A DNA stretch of 64,000 nt from Aradus depressus (GCA_963662175.1 OY759216.1:36411087-36475086); one strand, 5' to 3'. Positions 49,501 through 58,805 are shown, counted from the stretch's first letter. Program-made: numbers and translations. Notes: generated from the sequence alone by a model not told the origin.

Positions 49501-52500
49501 TTTTCGAAACGTTGGTCTAATACTGAGTTTTTTTTATTTTCACGACAGAACCATGAACATATTGGACAAATGATCAAGAAATGCTAGTGTATTTTTCTGT
49601 ATTATGTGAAGTAGCTGATGTTTTTGGAACACCCTCTCCACTACCGCCCATCGGACCTCAAGGACTAATTTTTCTTAACAGGCTGTACTTATTGTAACCC
49701 TGAAAACAATTGTATTTATTCTAACAGAAATATATATATTTTGAAGGCGCCTACTTTCTATCAAACCATGCCATTTATTTTTTCTGTCTATTTATTTATT
49801 GTATTTTTACCCATAACTATCTTAAAAATACCACAAATTGTAAGTTAGTACAGATGCTTCCTCTGCAGTTAGAGTCTGTGACAAATCGAAAAGGTGTGCT
49901 GATTATTTTTTTAAGAACACTCAATATTAAACTTTGAAAAAAAAAGAAGAATTTTATGAGAAAAAAAAAAACGTAGAGCTACTGGAGAAGGGATAAGAAA
50001 ATTGAATGCTTAGGTCCTTAGATGTCCACACCAGTCCATCCGGTAAGGAGTTTTTGGCAGTGAAGAAGAACCAATTTTTTGCCTTAGTTTTAGCCACCCT
50101 TTCGATTCCTGGTGGATAAAGAAAAGACAACAGACTTCTTTAATTTCAACTCATTTTTTTCTACTAGAAACAAATCAGAAATTTCTCATAAATGAGACAA
50201 CCTCAATTTTCTAGGCATGTTTTCATGTGCTATTGTGTTTGTGTTGTTTATTTTGTTCCCATAAACGTTGTTATTTGTCAGTTAGTCACGTACCTACTTA
50301 ACACAAACTACTTATATTTTGGCATAATTAGATGAATGGTTAATGAAGGAGGGTGTTAGTAGTCATTGACACCAATTGACTCGTAGCATTAGATAATGAA
50401 TGATAGGGCGCGTCTATTTTTGAAGGATTTTGGAAAAAAAATAACACCTGTACCTACTTATTTGTAGTTTCTGAAATTAATCCTTTTCAAATACTATATC
50501 TAGTTAGATTGGCCGTAAACTGAAATAAAACTAAAAATGTCGGTGAAACACGAATTAATCAACACACATTAATGAAACACGAATTAATCAACACGTTTTC
50601 GCTCTCCAAAGCCAATCGACCGTTAAAGGCTAACAATTAGTATTTGATTTACGTAGTATTAAGGTTAGTTAGTTATTATGACTCATGCCCGGGCTTCAAC
50701 TACGAGGTCATATCGCCTACTACCAGAGCGCTCTTTCGTCACTGACATGAGCCCGACTCTACCCGAGTCCTAAATTTTTTATTCACCTAGGGTAAGGGTC
50801 TTTAACGAGTACCTGACATCGTACAGGCTCGGGACCATTACTTAACGTCCCATCCGAAGGACCGCGTGCTTAAGTTTATTTTACCTCCCAGATAAAATAA
50901 ACTAAGGACCTCGGTCGGGTTTCGAACCCACGACCTTGAGCTCAGAAGGCAAGCACGGATACCACGTAGTATAAGGTACTTGAGTTGAGCTTCACCTCTG
51001 ATCCCCCCTCCCTTTGGCCGATTTGACTGAAAATCAAAAGGTGTCGTCCTTTGAGAATTCTCGATGTACGTATAAAATTTCATGTCGATACAGTCATTCT
51101 ATCGGGAGTTATCATGTTCACAGACGCACATACACAGATAGATTTTTTTCTTAATTTCTGTAATCAGGAGCTCGGAAAATAAGAAATTTTGTTGAAAACT
51201 CGGCATCGAATTTTTGACCGATTACTTAACTTCCTTTGTGCTTCTTATAGCTAAGGAAGTAAAACTCATATCATATACATTTTTAAATTAACTGGAATTC
51301 CCCACAGAATATCGAGGAAGAGTAGTGAAGTCTTGGAGGTTAACTTTCAATAAGTATATACCTACATTTGAAAGATACACCGTTATATCCTATTGCCGAC
51401 TGAAATGGGGTTTGCATATGATCATAAAGTTACCTGGAAAACAGCCAACTTCAGCTGTTTTGTGATATGCTTACTTACTATTCTTTCGGCTTCCTTAGCT
51501 TAGACACGGAAACTACATAACTTCTTCCATTATTTATATTCCATTCAAGAAATATTGATTTAAATCAATTTTTTGAATTTTGGAATGAATGCTTTCATAT
51601 AAATTAAACGAACAGCAAAAATAGAATCATGAGTAATGTAGATCCTCTGCTAGAATAACTGGGGTAGCGGAAATATTTTTATTTATTTTCAACATTCACT
51701 AATGTTAAGTTACGGTACTTGTAATAAGCATGCAGTTTTTCTTTATTTTTGGTTTTGTAGTATTTTATTGTAATAAAGATAATTATATATTTTCAGAGGA
51801 TTCACCCACCCCCCGAAAAGCCGTCTTGAACTGAAGAACGATGATGAATTTCAAAAAGAAATGGTGAAGATTCACAACGAATACAGGACAAGGCATGGAA
51901 GCCCTCCTTTACAACTCAGCAAAGAGGTAAGATCAAATTTGATGTCTCAATTTTGTATTTTGGGTAACAATAAACATGGCTTGATACTCTTGATGTAGCG
52001 GATGGTCACCGCCTCCTCAGGGGTCCACCTCAGGCAGGAGGTCATGGCAGGACCGACATAGCTTCCATCAGTATGTTCGGATGTGTCGTGAACTTGTGCA
52101 AGTTTGTGTGTAATTGTGTATTGTTATATAACTTCGTTTAAGAATATGTCCAGGTCATGATGTAATGTTATGTTTGAAACATTAGTTAATCAAAAGTATA
52201 AATACAAACAAACATGTTATCAAGCGATTTTTTCATGCCCATCACTGTTTTGCCTCAACATAGTGTCGCCATCTGGTCCGGTTCTCCACCTTCGCTCTGA
52301 TGACTTCCCCGTCATCTTCGCCTCTTCCTCCAAGTGCTCCTGTCGCCTTCCTAGTTCCATTCGAATGCCTGCTTGACAATGGTTCCTATTCGGAATACCG
52401 CAATTTCTCTTTTCCATGCGTCCACTTGAGAGACGAGGACGTTCCCTCTCACCCCCTCTACTACTGTTCAACATTCACCCCAACAATTGTTTATTACGGT

Positions 52501-54451
52501 GAAGTGAAAACAGTTTTTCCTCTTCCAACTCTACTTACTTATTTCTGTATTAATTGGTAAAGTACGCTCTTGTCTTCGTGATAACCTGTCCTTACTTGAG
52601 TAATGAGAGCTCTGCTCCTCTATGTTTCAGCTGTCCACCCACGCCCAGGAGTGGGCCCTCCACTGTGCCAAGGAGGACAGGATCGAGTCGAGACTGGGGT
52701 GCCACTTCGGGGAGAACATCCTGGGGATGTGGGGTCCTGGGGTGTGCTCTGCTAAAGACGCCTGTGCCAGCTGGTACTCCGGGGTCAGGCACTTCCAGTA
52801 TGGCATCGAGCCCAGGGCGCTAATTGCAGGTTGGAAATTTTTGTATTTTACTCCTAAATTGGGCCATTCCATGATCAATAAGTCTCTTGAAACTGACGTC
52901 CGATTTTTCCGATCAATCACTTCAATACACAAAAGTCGTCGGTTAAACTCCAGCTTTGAAATCTTCATCGCAAATTAATAAACGTAGTTTTCGCTCTACC
53001 AATGTACAGATTTAAATATTGAAAATCAATAAGTCTTTTACTCAGGAATCCTCAAACAAAATTTCTTGTTGATAGGAACATTCACTACACGCAGTTATTA
53101 GGGTTTTTGAGGAGCCTGTCTTTTTGAAATATTGTCTATTCTTTAAAAAGTGTATACACATGCAACCAGTTTCTGCATTACACTTCATCATGTTTTGTTT
53201 TTCTTATCTTTCTTAGTTTGTTGTTATACAATGGGTTTTTTACGCCAAAGAACTATGCCAAAAAGCTATATTTTAGATGTTTGCTATGGAATATTGTTCG
53301 GCCACTGAATTTAAAAAACATTCTATTTCCAATTTCCATTTTTTTACTTTCGGGTCTGTTACGATTTTATAAATTAAAGAAAATAGAATAAACTCAGTTA
53401 GGTTCTTCTTAAATTTCTGTATAACAACTAAGAAACATCAATAAAACAGAAATATTGTCTATTCCACAAAATGTGTATGCATTTATTACCCGTTTTGGCA
53501 TTACACCATCATCAGGTGCAGTTAAAAATACTTTAAATCTTAAATACTTACTTTATAATTAAACATGAGTGTAATGTCAAAACTGGTAGTATGTATACAA
53601 TTTTTGTGGAACTGACAATATTTCAAAAATAAGTTAAATATTTTAGTTAGGTTAGGTTTTATGACTCATGCCCGGGCTTTAACTACGAGGTCATATCGCC
53701 TACTACCAGAGCGCTCTTTCGTCACTCTGGTGGACATGAGCCCGACTCTACTGTGGGAGTCCTAAATTTTGCCTACCCTAAATTTTTTATTCATCTAGGG
53801 TAGGGGTCTTTAACGAGTACCTGACATCGTACAGGCTCGGGACCATCGCTTAACGTCCCATCCGAAGGACGGCGTGCTTAAGTTTATTTTACCTCCCAGA
53901 TAAAATAAACTAAGGGCCTCGGTCGGGCTATATTTTAGTTTCTTATATCATTAATATAGATAGATGTTCTTCATATTATTTTTTGTATTGAATAGTATTG
54001 ATTGAGGTAATTATATATTGATATTTTCAATTATAACTGCATAGTAATTATTCACTTTCGTACATCTGTTTTAAAATTAACTTTATTATATATAGTTGGA
54101 TAGTTAGTTATTGTAACTACGAGGTCATATCGCCTTTTGTTTCATTGGGGTCATCTATCTTCTGTACAATTTATAAATACTATCAGGTGTCTGCTGATTT
54201 CAGTAATAAAATTAGGTGTTATGGAGACCTCTAGACACTAATCCCAAGAAAAATATATTTTATTAACATAATTTATTATTCTTGAAACATTTTGTTTTTC
54301 AGGTCATTTCACCCAAATGGTTTGGCGGAGTACAAAAGAAATAGGGATTGGTCGTGCCAAATCGAAACTGGGCCAGGTGATTATTGTGGCGTTCTACCGA
54401 CCTGCAGGCAACCAGCCAGGCCAGTTTATGGCAAACGTCTCTAGGCCATAA
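38128..54451 (+). CDS. Tandem CAP-domain protein, GAPR-1/GLIPR2-like (nine coding exons)
   Basis: Exons 38128-38241, 39887-40031, 45320-45369, 46670-46825, 47794-48004, 48981-49128, 51797-51926, 52631-52829 and 54303-54451 join with every phase matching to give 433 residues and a TAA stop. Residues 1-125 are lysine-rich and resemble nothing I know. CAP1 is about 128-265 (AHNEKR 137-142, GEN 182-184, HWYSEI 206-211, GHFTQVVW 226-233); CAP2 is about 286-430 (IHNEYR, GEN 345-347, GHFTQMVW from 385). There is no signal peptide, which fits the intracellular GAPR-1 branch (GAPR-1 itself binds Golgi membranes) and not the secreted venom-allergen branch. Tetrad residues H175, E183, E210 and H227 are present in CAP1; CAP2 keeps only E346 and H386. 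The ATG is preceded in frame by TAA at 38080. The family call is firm; the biological role is unknown. Confidence 0.9.
38390..38640 (-). other. Unidentified G+C-richer stretch in intron 1
   Basis: A minus frame stays open for about 80 residues (IPNFDAPSLFEELENRQLKK...) with no ATG that I trust. It may be the remnant of a retroelement gag-like protein. I do not recognise it. Confidence 0.25.
39289..39546 (+). mobile_element. SINE-A, diverged (intron 1)
   Basis: Head GAGCGTTGGCAGCTCGATAG, body with CACGCCGTCCTTCGGATGGG, ending TGGACATGAGCC. Confidence 0.8.
39887..40031 (+). CDS. CAP gene exon 2 (residues 39-86 and part of 87)
   Basis: Acceptor TTTCAG at 39881-39886, donor ACAG|GTACTT, exit phase 1. 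Reads TEKKFETLTKETVQ, then a basic stretch and ISLLSLDGT. Rich in K, E and T and probably disordered. Intron 2 is 5288 nt and carries the Tc1 pseudogene. Confidence 0.75.
40032..42440. other. Intron 2, first half
   Basis: Holds two diverged copies of one stretch (40308-40690 and about 42100-42290, sharing CGAATACATTTTT(A/G)CGATC) and the 41119-41350 repeat. No coding exon is supported here. Confidence 0.5.
41119..41350 (+). repeat. Repeat shared by introns 2 and 7 (copy 1)
   Basis: ACCGCCTCCACAGGGGTTC, TTCAGGCAGGAGGTCACG, GTCATGATGTAATAAGTTGG match 51996-52185 in the same order and orientation. Confidence 0.65.
43315..43858. mobile_element. Insertion inside the Tc1 transposase, carrying a SINE-A piece
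   Basis: The Tc1 reading breaks between VI and CKFNIF at these borders. The right end (43771-43857) is minus-sense SINE-A body. The remainder is AT-rich and holds a duplicated stretch around TATATGTATACATA (43620 and 43675). No clean target duplication is visible, so the insertion may be composite. Confidence 0.6.
43771..43857 (-). mobile_element. SINE-A mid-body piece inside the Tc1 pseudogene
   Basis: ACCTGACATCGTACAGGCTC to TTTATTTTACCTCGCAGAT; lacks both head and tail. Confidence 0.75.
44745..44934 (-). mobile_element. SINE-B, copy 2, with poly-A tail (intron 2)
   Basis: Begins after a T-run of about 35 (44710-44744), the poly-A tail seen from the other strand. Head GGGGGCCATGGTGGCCGTGC. 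GGGATTT occurs on both sides (44704, 44935), a plausible short target duplication. Confidence 0.85.
44935..46010. repeat. Duplicated stretch flanking exon 3
   Basis: CGGGATTTGGTTATAAAGG at 44934-45000 recurs as CGGGATTTTGTTATAAAG at 45952-46015, both continuing through TCAATTTTATAATCAA-like sequence. Exon 3 lies between the copies. Confidence 0.5.
45320..45369 (+). CDS. CAP gene exon 3 (residues 87-103)
   Basis: A 50-nt exon, acceptor TTGCAG, donor GTCAG|GTGAGT, enters at phase 1 and leaves at phase 0. Encodes the linker VDSGKGKSTESIASVGQ. It is supported by strong splice sites and by phase agreement with both neighbours, and is too short to be supported by coding signal alone. Confidence 0.65.
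46670..46825 (+). CDS. CAP gene exon 4 (residues 104-155, start of CAP1)
   Basis: Acceptor TTCCAG, donor AAG|GTAAGA, phase 0 at both ends. A lysine-rich linker is followed by helix 1 of CAP1 with the family motif ECLEAHNEKRALH and PPLRLSKK. The exit position matches exon 7 of the second domain. Confidence 0.88.
47251..47549 (+). mobile_element. SINE-A, older copy (intron 4)
   Basis: Head AGAGCGCCGGAGGCTCAGAGG with part of the tRNA-like region deleted. Tail CACAATAACTAACTAAA (AACT type). Confidence 0.82.
47794..48004 (+). CDS. CAP gene exon 5 (residues 156-225, core of CAP1)
   Basis: Acceptor ATTGCAG, donor ACTG|GTAAAG, phase 0 to phase 1. Carries YSEEWARHLA, H175, GEN with E183 and HWYSEI with E210. 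Clearly richer in G and C than exons 1-4. It is the counterpart of exon 8. Confidence 0.92.
48033..48808. mobile_element. MITE in intron 5 with 16-bp TIRs
   Basis: Ends TTAGTGTTCCGTGCCA and TGGCACGGAACACTAA. Starts only 28 bp after the donor of exon 5. GTCCGTCCGTCCGTCT follows the left end. Contains another inverted-repeat element (48483-48748). Confidence 0.75.
48483..48748. mobile_element. Nested short inverted-repeat element
   Basis: Arms of about 37 bp: CAATTGAAGAGCACGGGC... at 48483 and its inverted counterpart ending CCCGTGCTCTTCAATTG at 48748, each continuing through AAGAACCTGGTTTGTCAC. Lies wholly inside the 48033-48808 MITE. Confidence 0.65.
48981..49128 (+). CDS. CAP gene exon 6 (residues 226-274, end of CAP1)
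   Basis: Acceptor GGTCAG, donor GGG|GTAGGT, phase 1 to phase 2. Carries GHFTQVVW (H227), then VGMATSKSGQVYVVCNY and the NPPGN motif that ends CAP domains. Confidence 0.9.
49312..49552. repeat. Foldback element, family b (intron 6)
   Basis: Arms about 49312-49383 and 49468-49552 pair imperfectly from GTTCTGTCATG through ACTCAGTATT and GTCACTATAA. The right arm reads CCTGAAGAAGG...TTTTCGAAACG. Confidence 0.65.
50552..50600 (+). repeat. Direct duplication, two units
   Basis: TGAAACACGAATTAATCAAC occurs at about 50546 and 50572. Confidence 0.75.
50665..50963 (-). mobile_element. SINE-A with target duplication (intron 6)
   Basis: ACGTAGTAT(T)AAGG on both sides (50651-50664, 50964-50976). Lacks the first part of the head up to the A box. 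Tail of AACT units. Confidence 0.88.
50990..51265 (-). repeat. Dispersed repeat R (intron 6)
   Basis: CCTTTGGCCGATTTGACTG, AGGTGTCGTCCTTTGAG, TCATGTCGATACAGTCATTC, TTTTTGACCGATTACTTAAC. Confidence 0.65.
51797..51926 (+). CDS. CAP gene exon 7 (residues 275-318, start of CAP2)
   Basis: Acceptor TTTTCAG (using the next AG, 2 nt downstream, brings a stop), donor GAG|GTAAGA. Linker GGFTHPPKSRLELK, then IHNEYRTRHGSPPLQLSKE, aligned with the end of exon 4 and leaving at the same phase 0. Confidence 0.88.
51996..52185 (+). repeat. Repeat shared by introns 2 and 7 (copy 2)
   Basis: ACCGCCTCCTCAGGGGTCC, CTCAGGCAGGAGGTCATGG, GTCATGATGTAATGTTATG. Confidence 0.65.
52230..52480 (-). pseudogene. Possible retroelement coding remnant (intron 7)
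   Basis: G+C richer than its surroundings. A minus frame reads VIRAKVENRTRWRHYVEAKQ before a stop, reminiscent of sequence downstream of some LINE RT domains, but I cannot align it firmly. An overlapping frame gives 84 open residues. May equally be unrelated repeat DNA. Confidence 0.25.
52631..52829 (+). CDS. CAP gene exon 8 (residues 319-384, core of CAP2)
   Basis: Acceptor GTTTCAG, donor GCAG|GTTGGA (a weak donor for this gene), phase 0 to phase 1. Carries HAQEWALHCA and GEN (E346). The expected tetrad His aligns with S338, and the Glu of WYSE is replaced by Gly369 (WYSG). Five cysteines (330, 342, 357, 363 and a close neighbour region) are not seen in CAP1 at these places. G+C rich, like exon 5. 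Confidence 0.88.
53125..53200. repeat. Single arm of foldback family a, diverged (intron 8)
   Basis: GAAATATTGTCTATTC, then AACCAGTTTCTGCATTAC and ACTTCATCATG follow the family order with many differences. Confidence 0.5.
53450..53637. repeat. Foldback element, family a (intron 8)
   Basis: Left arm GAAATATTGTCTATTCCAC... CCGTTTTGGCATTACACC; right arm AGTGTAATGTCAAAACTGG... GTGGAACTGACAATATTTC. The arms pair imperfectly over about 65 bp. Confidence 0.6.
53649..53929 (-). mobile_element. SINE-A, 5' truncated, with 11-bp target duplication (intron 8)
   Basis: ATATTTTAGTT flanks it (53638-53648, 53930-53940). It ends just before the B box, so the whole pol III promoter is missing. Telomere-like tail AGGTTAGG on the + strand. 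Confidence 0.9.
54104..54136 (-). mobile_element. SINE-A tail fragment (intron 8)
   Basis: TAGTTAGTTATTGTAACTAC then GAGGTCATATCGCC. Confidence 0.6.
54303..54451 (+). CDS. CAP gene exon 9 (residues 385-433 and stop)
   Basis: Acceptor TTTTTCAG, enters at phase 1 exactly like exon 6. Carries GHFTQMVW (H386), IGIGRAKSKLGQVIIVAFY and PAGNQPGQF, ending NVSRP then TAA. Confidence 0.9.
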
Positions 54452-55480
54452 CCACTCGTATAAACTATACCATCCTACTGCACATGTTATATTCATTATT
54501 ACACTATTGTACAGCGTATTATACACTATATCCGTGATGGATCAATGAGGCGGAACGAAAAAAATGCATATTCAAATTTAGTTTTCTAATAGCAACAGAA
54601 AGTTGTGGTTTGGCCTCAATCGGAAGGGGACATGAATTAATGTATACACAAAAAAAATAGTTTTTATTATTTTAATTTGTTTTTTATTCACTTTTTGTTT
54701 TATTCTTACTCTTTTATCACCGCAAAAAAGTAATCCTGACGTTGCAAAAAAAAATCAACGGTGAATCACCGGCTATTTACTTCTCCAGCAAGAATTAATC
54801 AATTACATTTTCGCTTCCCTCCAAAGACAATCAATGATTTGGCTGTTCATTGTCAATATAGCAGCAAGCGGTAGTTCTGGCATATCTGCCCATGTTCTGT
54901 CTCTAAACGTTTATTTGAATCAACGCCCAGGCCGTGATGCGTAATCATCGAACTTGCAAGATTGCTTGGGCAGAAAAATGAAAAAAAAAAAAAAAAATGA
55001 AGCCTTAAATATTTTTTCTTTAAAAACTCCCGTTTTCAAGATTGAGGCAAAAGGCAATTTTTCTGTTGTAATAAAAAAAATTGCATCGTCCCGCTTTAGT
55101 GTGTTATTTCATCATAGTTCTGAGTAGTATATTAACCATCTGGATACTATTATTCCATATATTGTAGTACAAGCCGTACTAATATACTGTACTACAACGT
55201 GGTGTAGTACGGAAACTACACATTGTAGTACATGCTTCCCAATATTTTTTATTATTATAATAATTTCTTGAATGTTTTATGGAGTATCACTTTTTAAATA
55301 CTTTACCGTCTTATTCATATAGCCTTATTTTGTATTAAATTTTGTAATTTGGTTCCCAATTGAGGCTCAAGATATTGGAATTATAATAAGGTGCATATTC
55401 TACATTAAAAGTGTAAGAATGAATGTAAAATTAGTAATATTCAGTAGAATGTTAAGAATATTTTAATAAATAATAAAATA
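54452..55480 (+). other. Probable 3' UTR and downstream flank of the CAP gene
   Basis: AATAAA motifs lie at about 55070, 55465 and 55472. Any could be the poly(A) signal; in DNA this AT-rich the motif alone is weak. A minus-sense R repeat fragment (about 54740-54880) and the GTAGTAC-rich palindromic stretch near 55160-55235 sit inside. Confidence 0.35.
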
Positions 55481-56395
55481 TTTGTCTTTCTTTTTGGCGA
55501 AACTTGTATTTTGACTTCATTTTGAAAAATCAAAAATCATTTATTTTAATGAAAACCTGACAAGAAAAACATTACTATCACATAGAAACATTGAACCTTC
55601 AAAATGTATTTTAATTATATTTTGGAGCAAAAAAGTGGAAAATTAATTATAATTTCGTACAATCACTGGGAATCTTTCCGTTGCCGGGAAAATGACTAAA
55701 TACCCATCACTACTGCTCACATAATAATGTATATTAAATTGCGTGATCGGTTGTCTTGTTAATTCTAGAACCGCAAGGTACGTGGTTTGAAACTTATAAT
55801 AATTAGCCGAAAATTATAATAATAGTTATAATAAGACTAATTCTGATTCGTGATTCTATGCGTTTATAGTGATATTTTTTTACTCACATATTTTGATTTG
55901 TTGCTATCTTTTTCACACCTCTTATATAGATATGGCTCATATACAGTCCCCACCGAGATATTTTAACTTATATTCATTGAATGAGAAAAATAATTGTTAA
56001 GCATGTGAGTAACGATTATCGTAGAATTGAGGAGAGAGAGGATTGTGGTTGATAAAAACAAACCTACATCATAACAAAATATAATTGATTAATGACCAAT
56101 GAGTGAGTACATAATACTTATTATATTCTGCGATTCATTCATTTATAATTTCAATTATAAAAAATGTAACAATGAGTTCCTGTTTAATAAGCAAATCCAT
56201 GTATCTGCTTATCCCTTTCCTCTCTTACCGAGGGATAAGTAACTTCCAGTCAGAATGAAGTGAGTGTACAATTCTAACATATATAAATATTGTTATACTG
56301 TCTTAAAAATGTTTATTTTGCTATGATATAGGTTTTGTTTCGTTAAAATTATGTTTTTTTGAGGTTGAGAATATCCTTGATTTGAGACCAGGTTC
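55481..56395. other. AT-rich intergenic DNA
   Basis: No gene or named repeat recognised. Confidence 0.45.
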
Positions 56396-56758
56396 ACTTG
56401 ATGAAGGTGGTTTAAAAACAAACACACATTCGGTCTCCCCAAAATATATTTATTTTATTTTTGTTAAAGTTTCGCAATTGGAGCATTATCAAAACTATTG
56501 TGATAAAATAAAAAAAAATATAACCATTTTTGTTTCATTATGGTAGTCTAATGAGTTACAAAGTCACATGGTGTGTGATTGATCAAAATTTGGATATTGA
56601 CTACAATATAAGACTATAGATAGTAGTTATACATTTTTTAAATTATATCACAATAGTTTTGATAATGCTTTAAAGGCAAATTGTTAACAAGAATAAAATA
56701 AATATATTTTGGAGACTGAAAGCCAATCTCTGTTTTTTTTCAAACCTCCTTCATTATG
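56396..56758. repeat. Foldback element, family c
   Basis: Arms about 56396-56520 and 56632-56758 pair from GATGAAGG through CCAAAATATATTTATTTTAT to CATTATCAAAACTATTGTGA. On the minus strand the left arm reads GATAATGCTCC...TTGCGAAAC. Confidence 0.65.
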
Positions 56759-58672
56759 TTTTTTATTATTTTATTTTCACACAATTAAGTTATATATATA
56801 TAATATGGGCCCTGAAGATGTCCGTCTGCCAAAAACTTAGCAGAATATCTTAGTTTATTTTATCGACCACAAGCCTGATCTCTCCTTCCTATTAAATCAC
56901 TGGTCAATCCTGTTAGATATTTTTAGGTAATATTCAATACTTACCAAAACATTAGAATTGTCTCTATTTAATTTCACTCGGGTAGGCCGCGCAATTAATT
57001 AACATCATCAATCGACTGTAATAAATTTATTTGGGTTAAGTTGTTATGTTTAACTTCATATTGCAACTCTTTGTCGTTCAAATTATAAGGTCAGTTGCTG
57101 AAATCATTTGCGTTCCAGGATGTATATTTTGAGCGATATAATTTTCAAAAACTGTTACTAATACTTTAAAATTATTTTAACAATTGCATTCCTGCCTTCC
57201 ATTGATCTTTCATATTTTGATAATAAGTAATTGTTTCAATCATGCCAGCTTAATTAGAAAAAGCATTACTGTAGATTACATTAAATTGCTGGAATAATGT
57301 GCTCATTATATTCAAATAAATATTTTAATATTTCTTTGTATTGTATTGTAAGGGTGAGCAACCCTCTTTGCGGGCCCCTTTAGGTCATATGTGTTCTGTT
57401 AAGTGCGGGGTCGCATGTTGCCTTAGGTTATGTGCTGTCGCGTATTTCAAATAATTAATTAGTAATATGTAACAGTCCGTTTTTATTCAACTTTTTGCCA
57501 AGGGAAGACTGAATATATTTTTTGTCTGCAGATCTATTTATCTGTTTAAAAATCTATTTTACTAATCTCCTCATAGGCCACGCGAGAGTTCGAAAGGAGC
57601 CCGCGGGTCCAGGGTTGTATATGGATGAATTTAAATGAGAATGAATAATCAAAATGTACTGTATAGACTGATTTCGCTATGATAGTTTTAAAATCATCTT
57701 TCACTATATTCGTACTAGAATGTTTTGAAAAAAAAAAAAAAAAAATCATGCATTGTAGTCATAATTATATTTTTAAACACGATTTTTAGACACTTTTGAT
57801 ACATTCCATACTGTAGTAGGCACAATTTGTTTTTTTAAATTGCTTTCGTCCACTTTTAATGTATTTTATGTGACATAATTATTTTTAATGTATTTTCTAG
57901 TTTAGCTCCATGTTAACTCAATGACGAAAACATGTATTAAAAAAAAATGGCAATTATAGTTTATTTCCTCCAAAATTATGAAAGCTAAGTTAGTGACGTT
58001 ATTCTGAAACCTTATGCTGGGGCATATCCAAATTTACATCTAATAATAACCTCTCTGGGTCGTAAAATTGGAATTAGTAACAAAATAACATGATATAGAT
58101 AAAATTGAAAATAAAACGGGAATATGTTAGTAATGTTTTTGCAAAGAAGCAAGACACGGACTTGTAATGCTCCTGAACAGCGAAAGAATAAAATATCGTT
58201 TTGAAGTATTCATTGTTGAGGAGTCATTCTGCCCATAACTTTTAGTATAACTTTGTTTAGCTGAGTTGGCATGGAATTGTGTATTTTTTTTGTATGTATA
58301 TACTTTTTCATGTATTATATATACATTTTCACAAATTATGGAGTATCTCTGTGTTTGTGCAATGTTGTATTATATGTTCATAAGTTTGATAATAATATAA
58401 GTTGTTATTAATCTCCTTAGTAGTTATAGTTGTTGTATTATATGTTCATAAGTTATTAATCTTTATAGTAGATGTGATTGTTTTTTTTTTTGTTTTTGGA
58501 GAAAATTTTTCGTTTTTCTCTCCCCCAATTGTTTTTCTCATATCTTAAATTTAAAAAAATGGAATTCGTTAATACAAAACGTATATGGTACAATGTATTT
58601 GGTATAAGAATAATAACATGCATATGTCAAAACAAAGAAATATAAATGTCAGAATACATTCCTATGATTTGT
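56759..58672. other. AT-rich intergenic DNA
   Basis: CCTGAAGATGTCCGTCTGCC at 56814 resembles the foldback core. TGTTGTATTATATGTTCATA is duplicated at 58362 and 58432. No gene seen. Confidence 0.45.
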
Positions 58673-58805
58673 GTCGATAATATATAAATGATATGTACCG
58701 GTTTTGGCTTATGCCATCCACAACACAAAGTTCTAATGTAATTTTTGAACTTTGTACTGACGATGGCGTAAGCCGAAACCGGTAGACTTTGTTTATATAT
58801 TTTCG
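58673..58805. repeat. Foldback element, family a variant
   Basis: The right arm carries CTGACGATGGCGTAAGCCG then AAACCGGTAG; the left arm (58673-58735) is its inverted, diverged copy. AACTTTGT is repeated at the arm bases. Confidence 0.65.

Noticed and set aside
58750..58800. Active hammerhead ribozyme
   Set aside because: The core fits only with an extra base before stem II, and no stem III or cleavage site is evident; kept as a finding about a shared motif, not annotated as an RNA.
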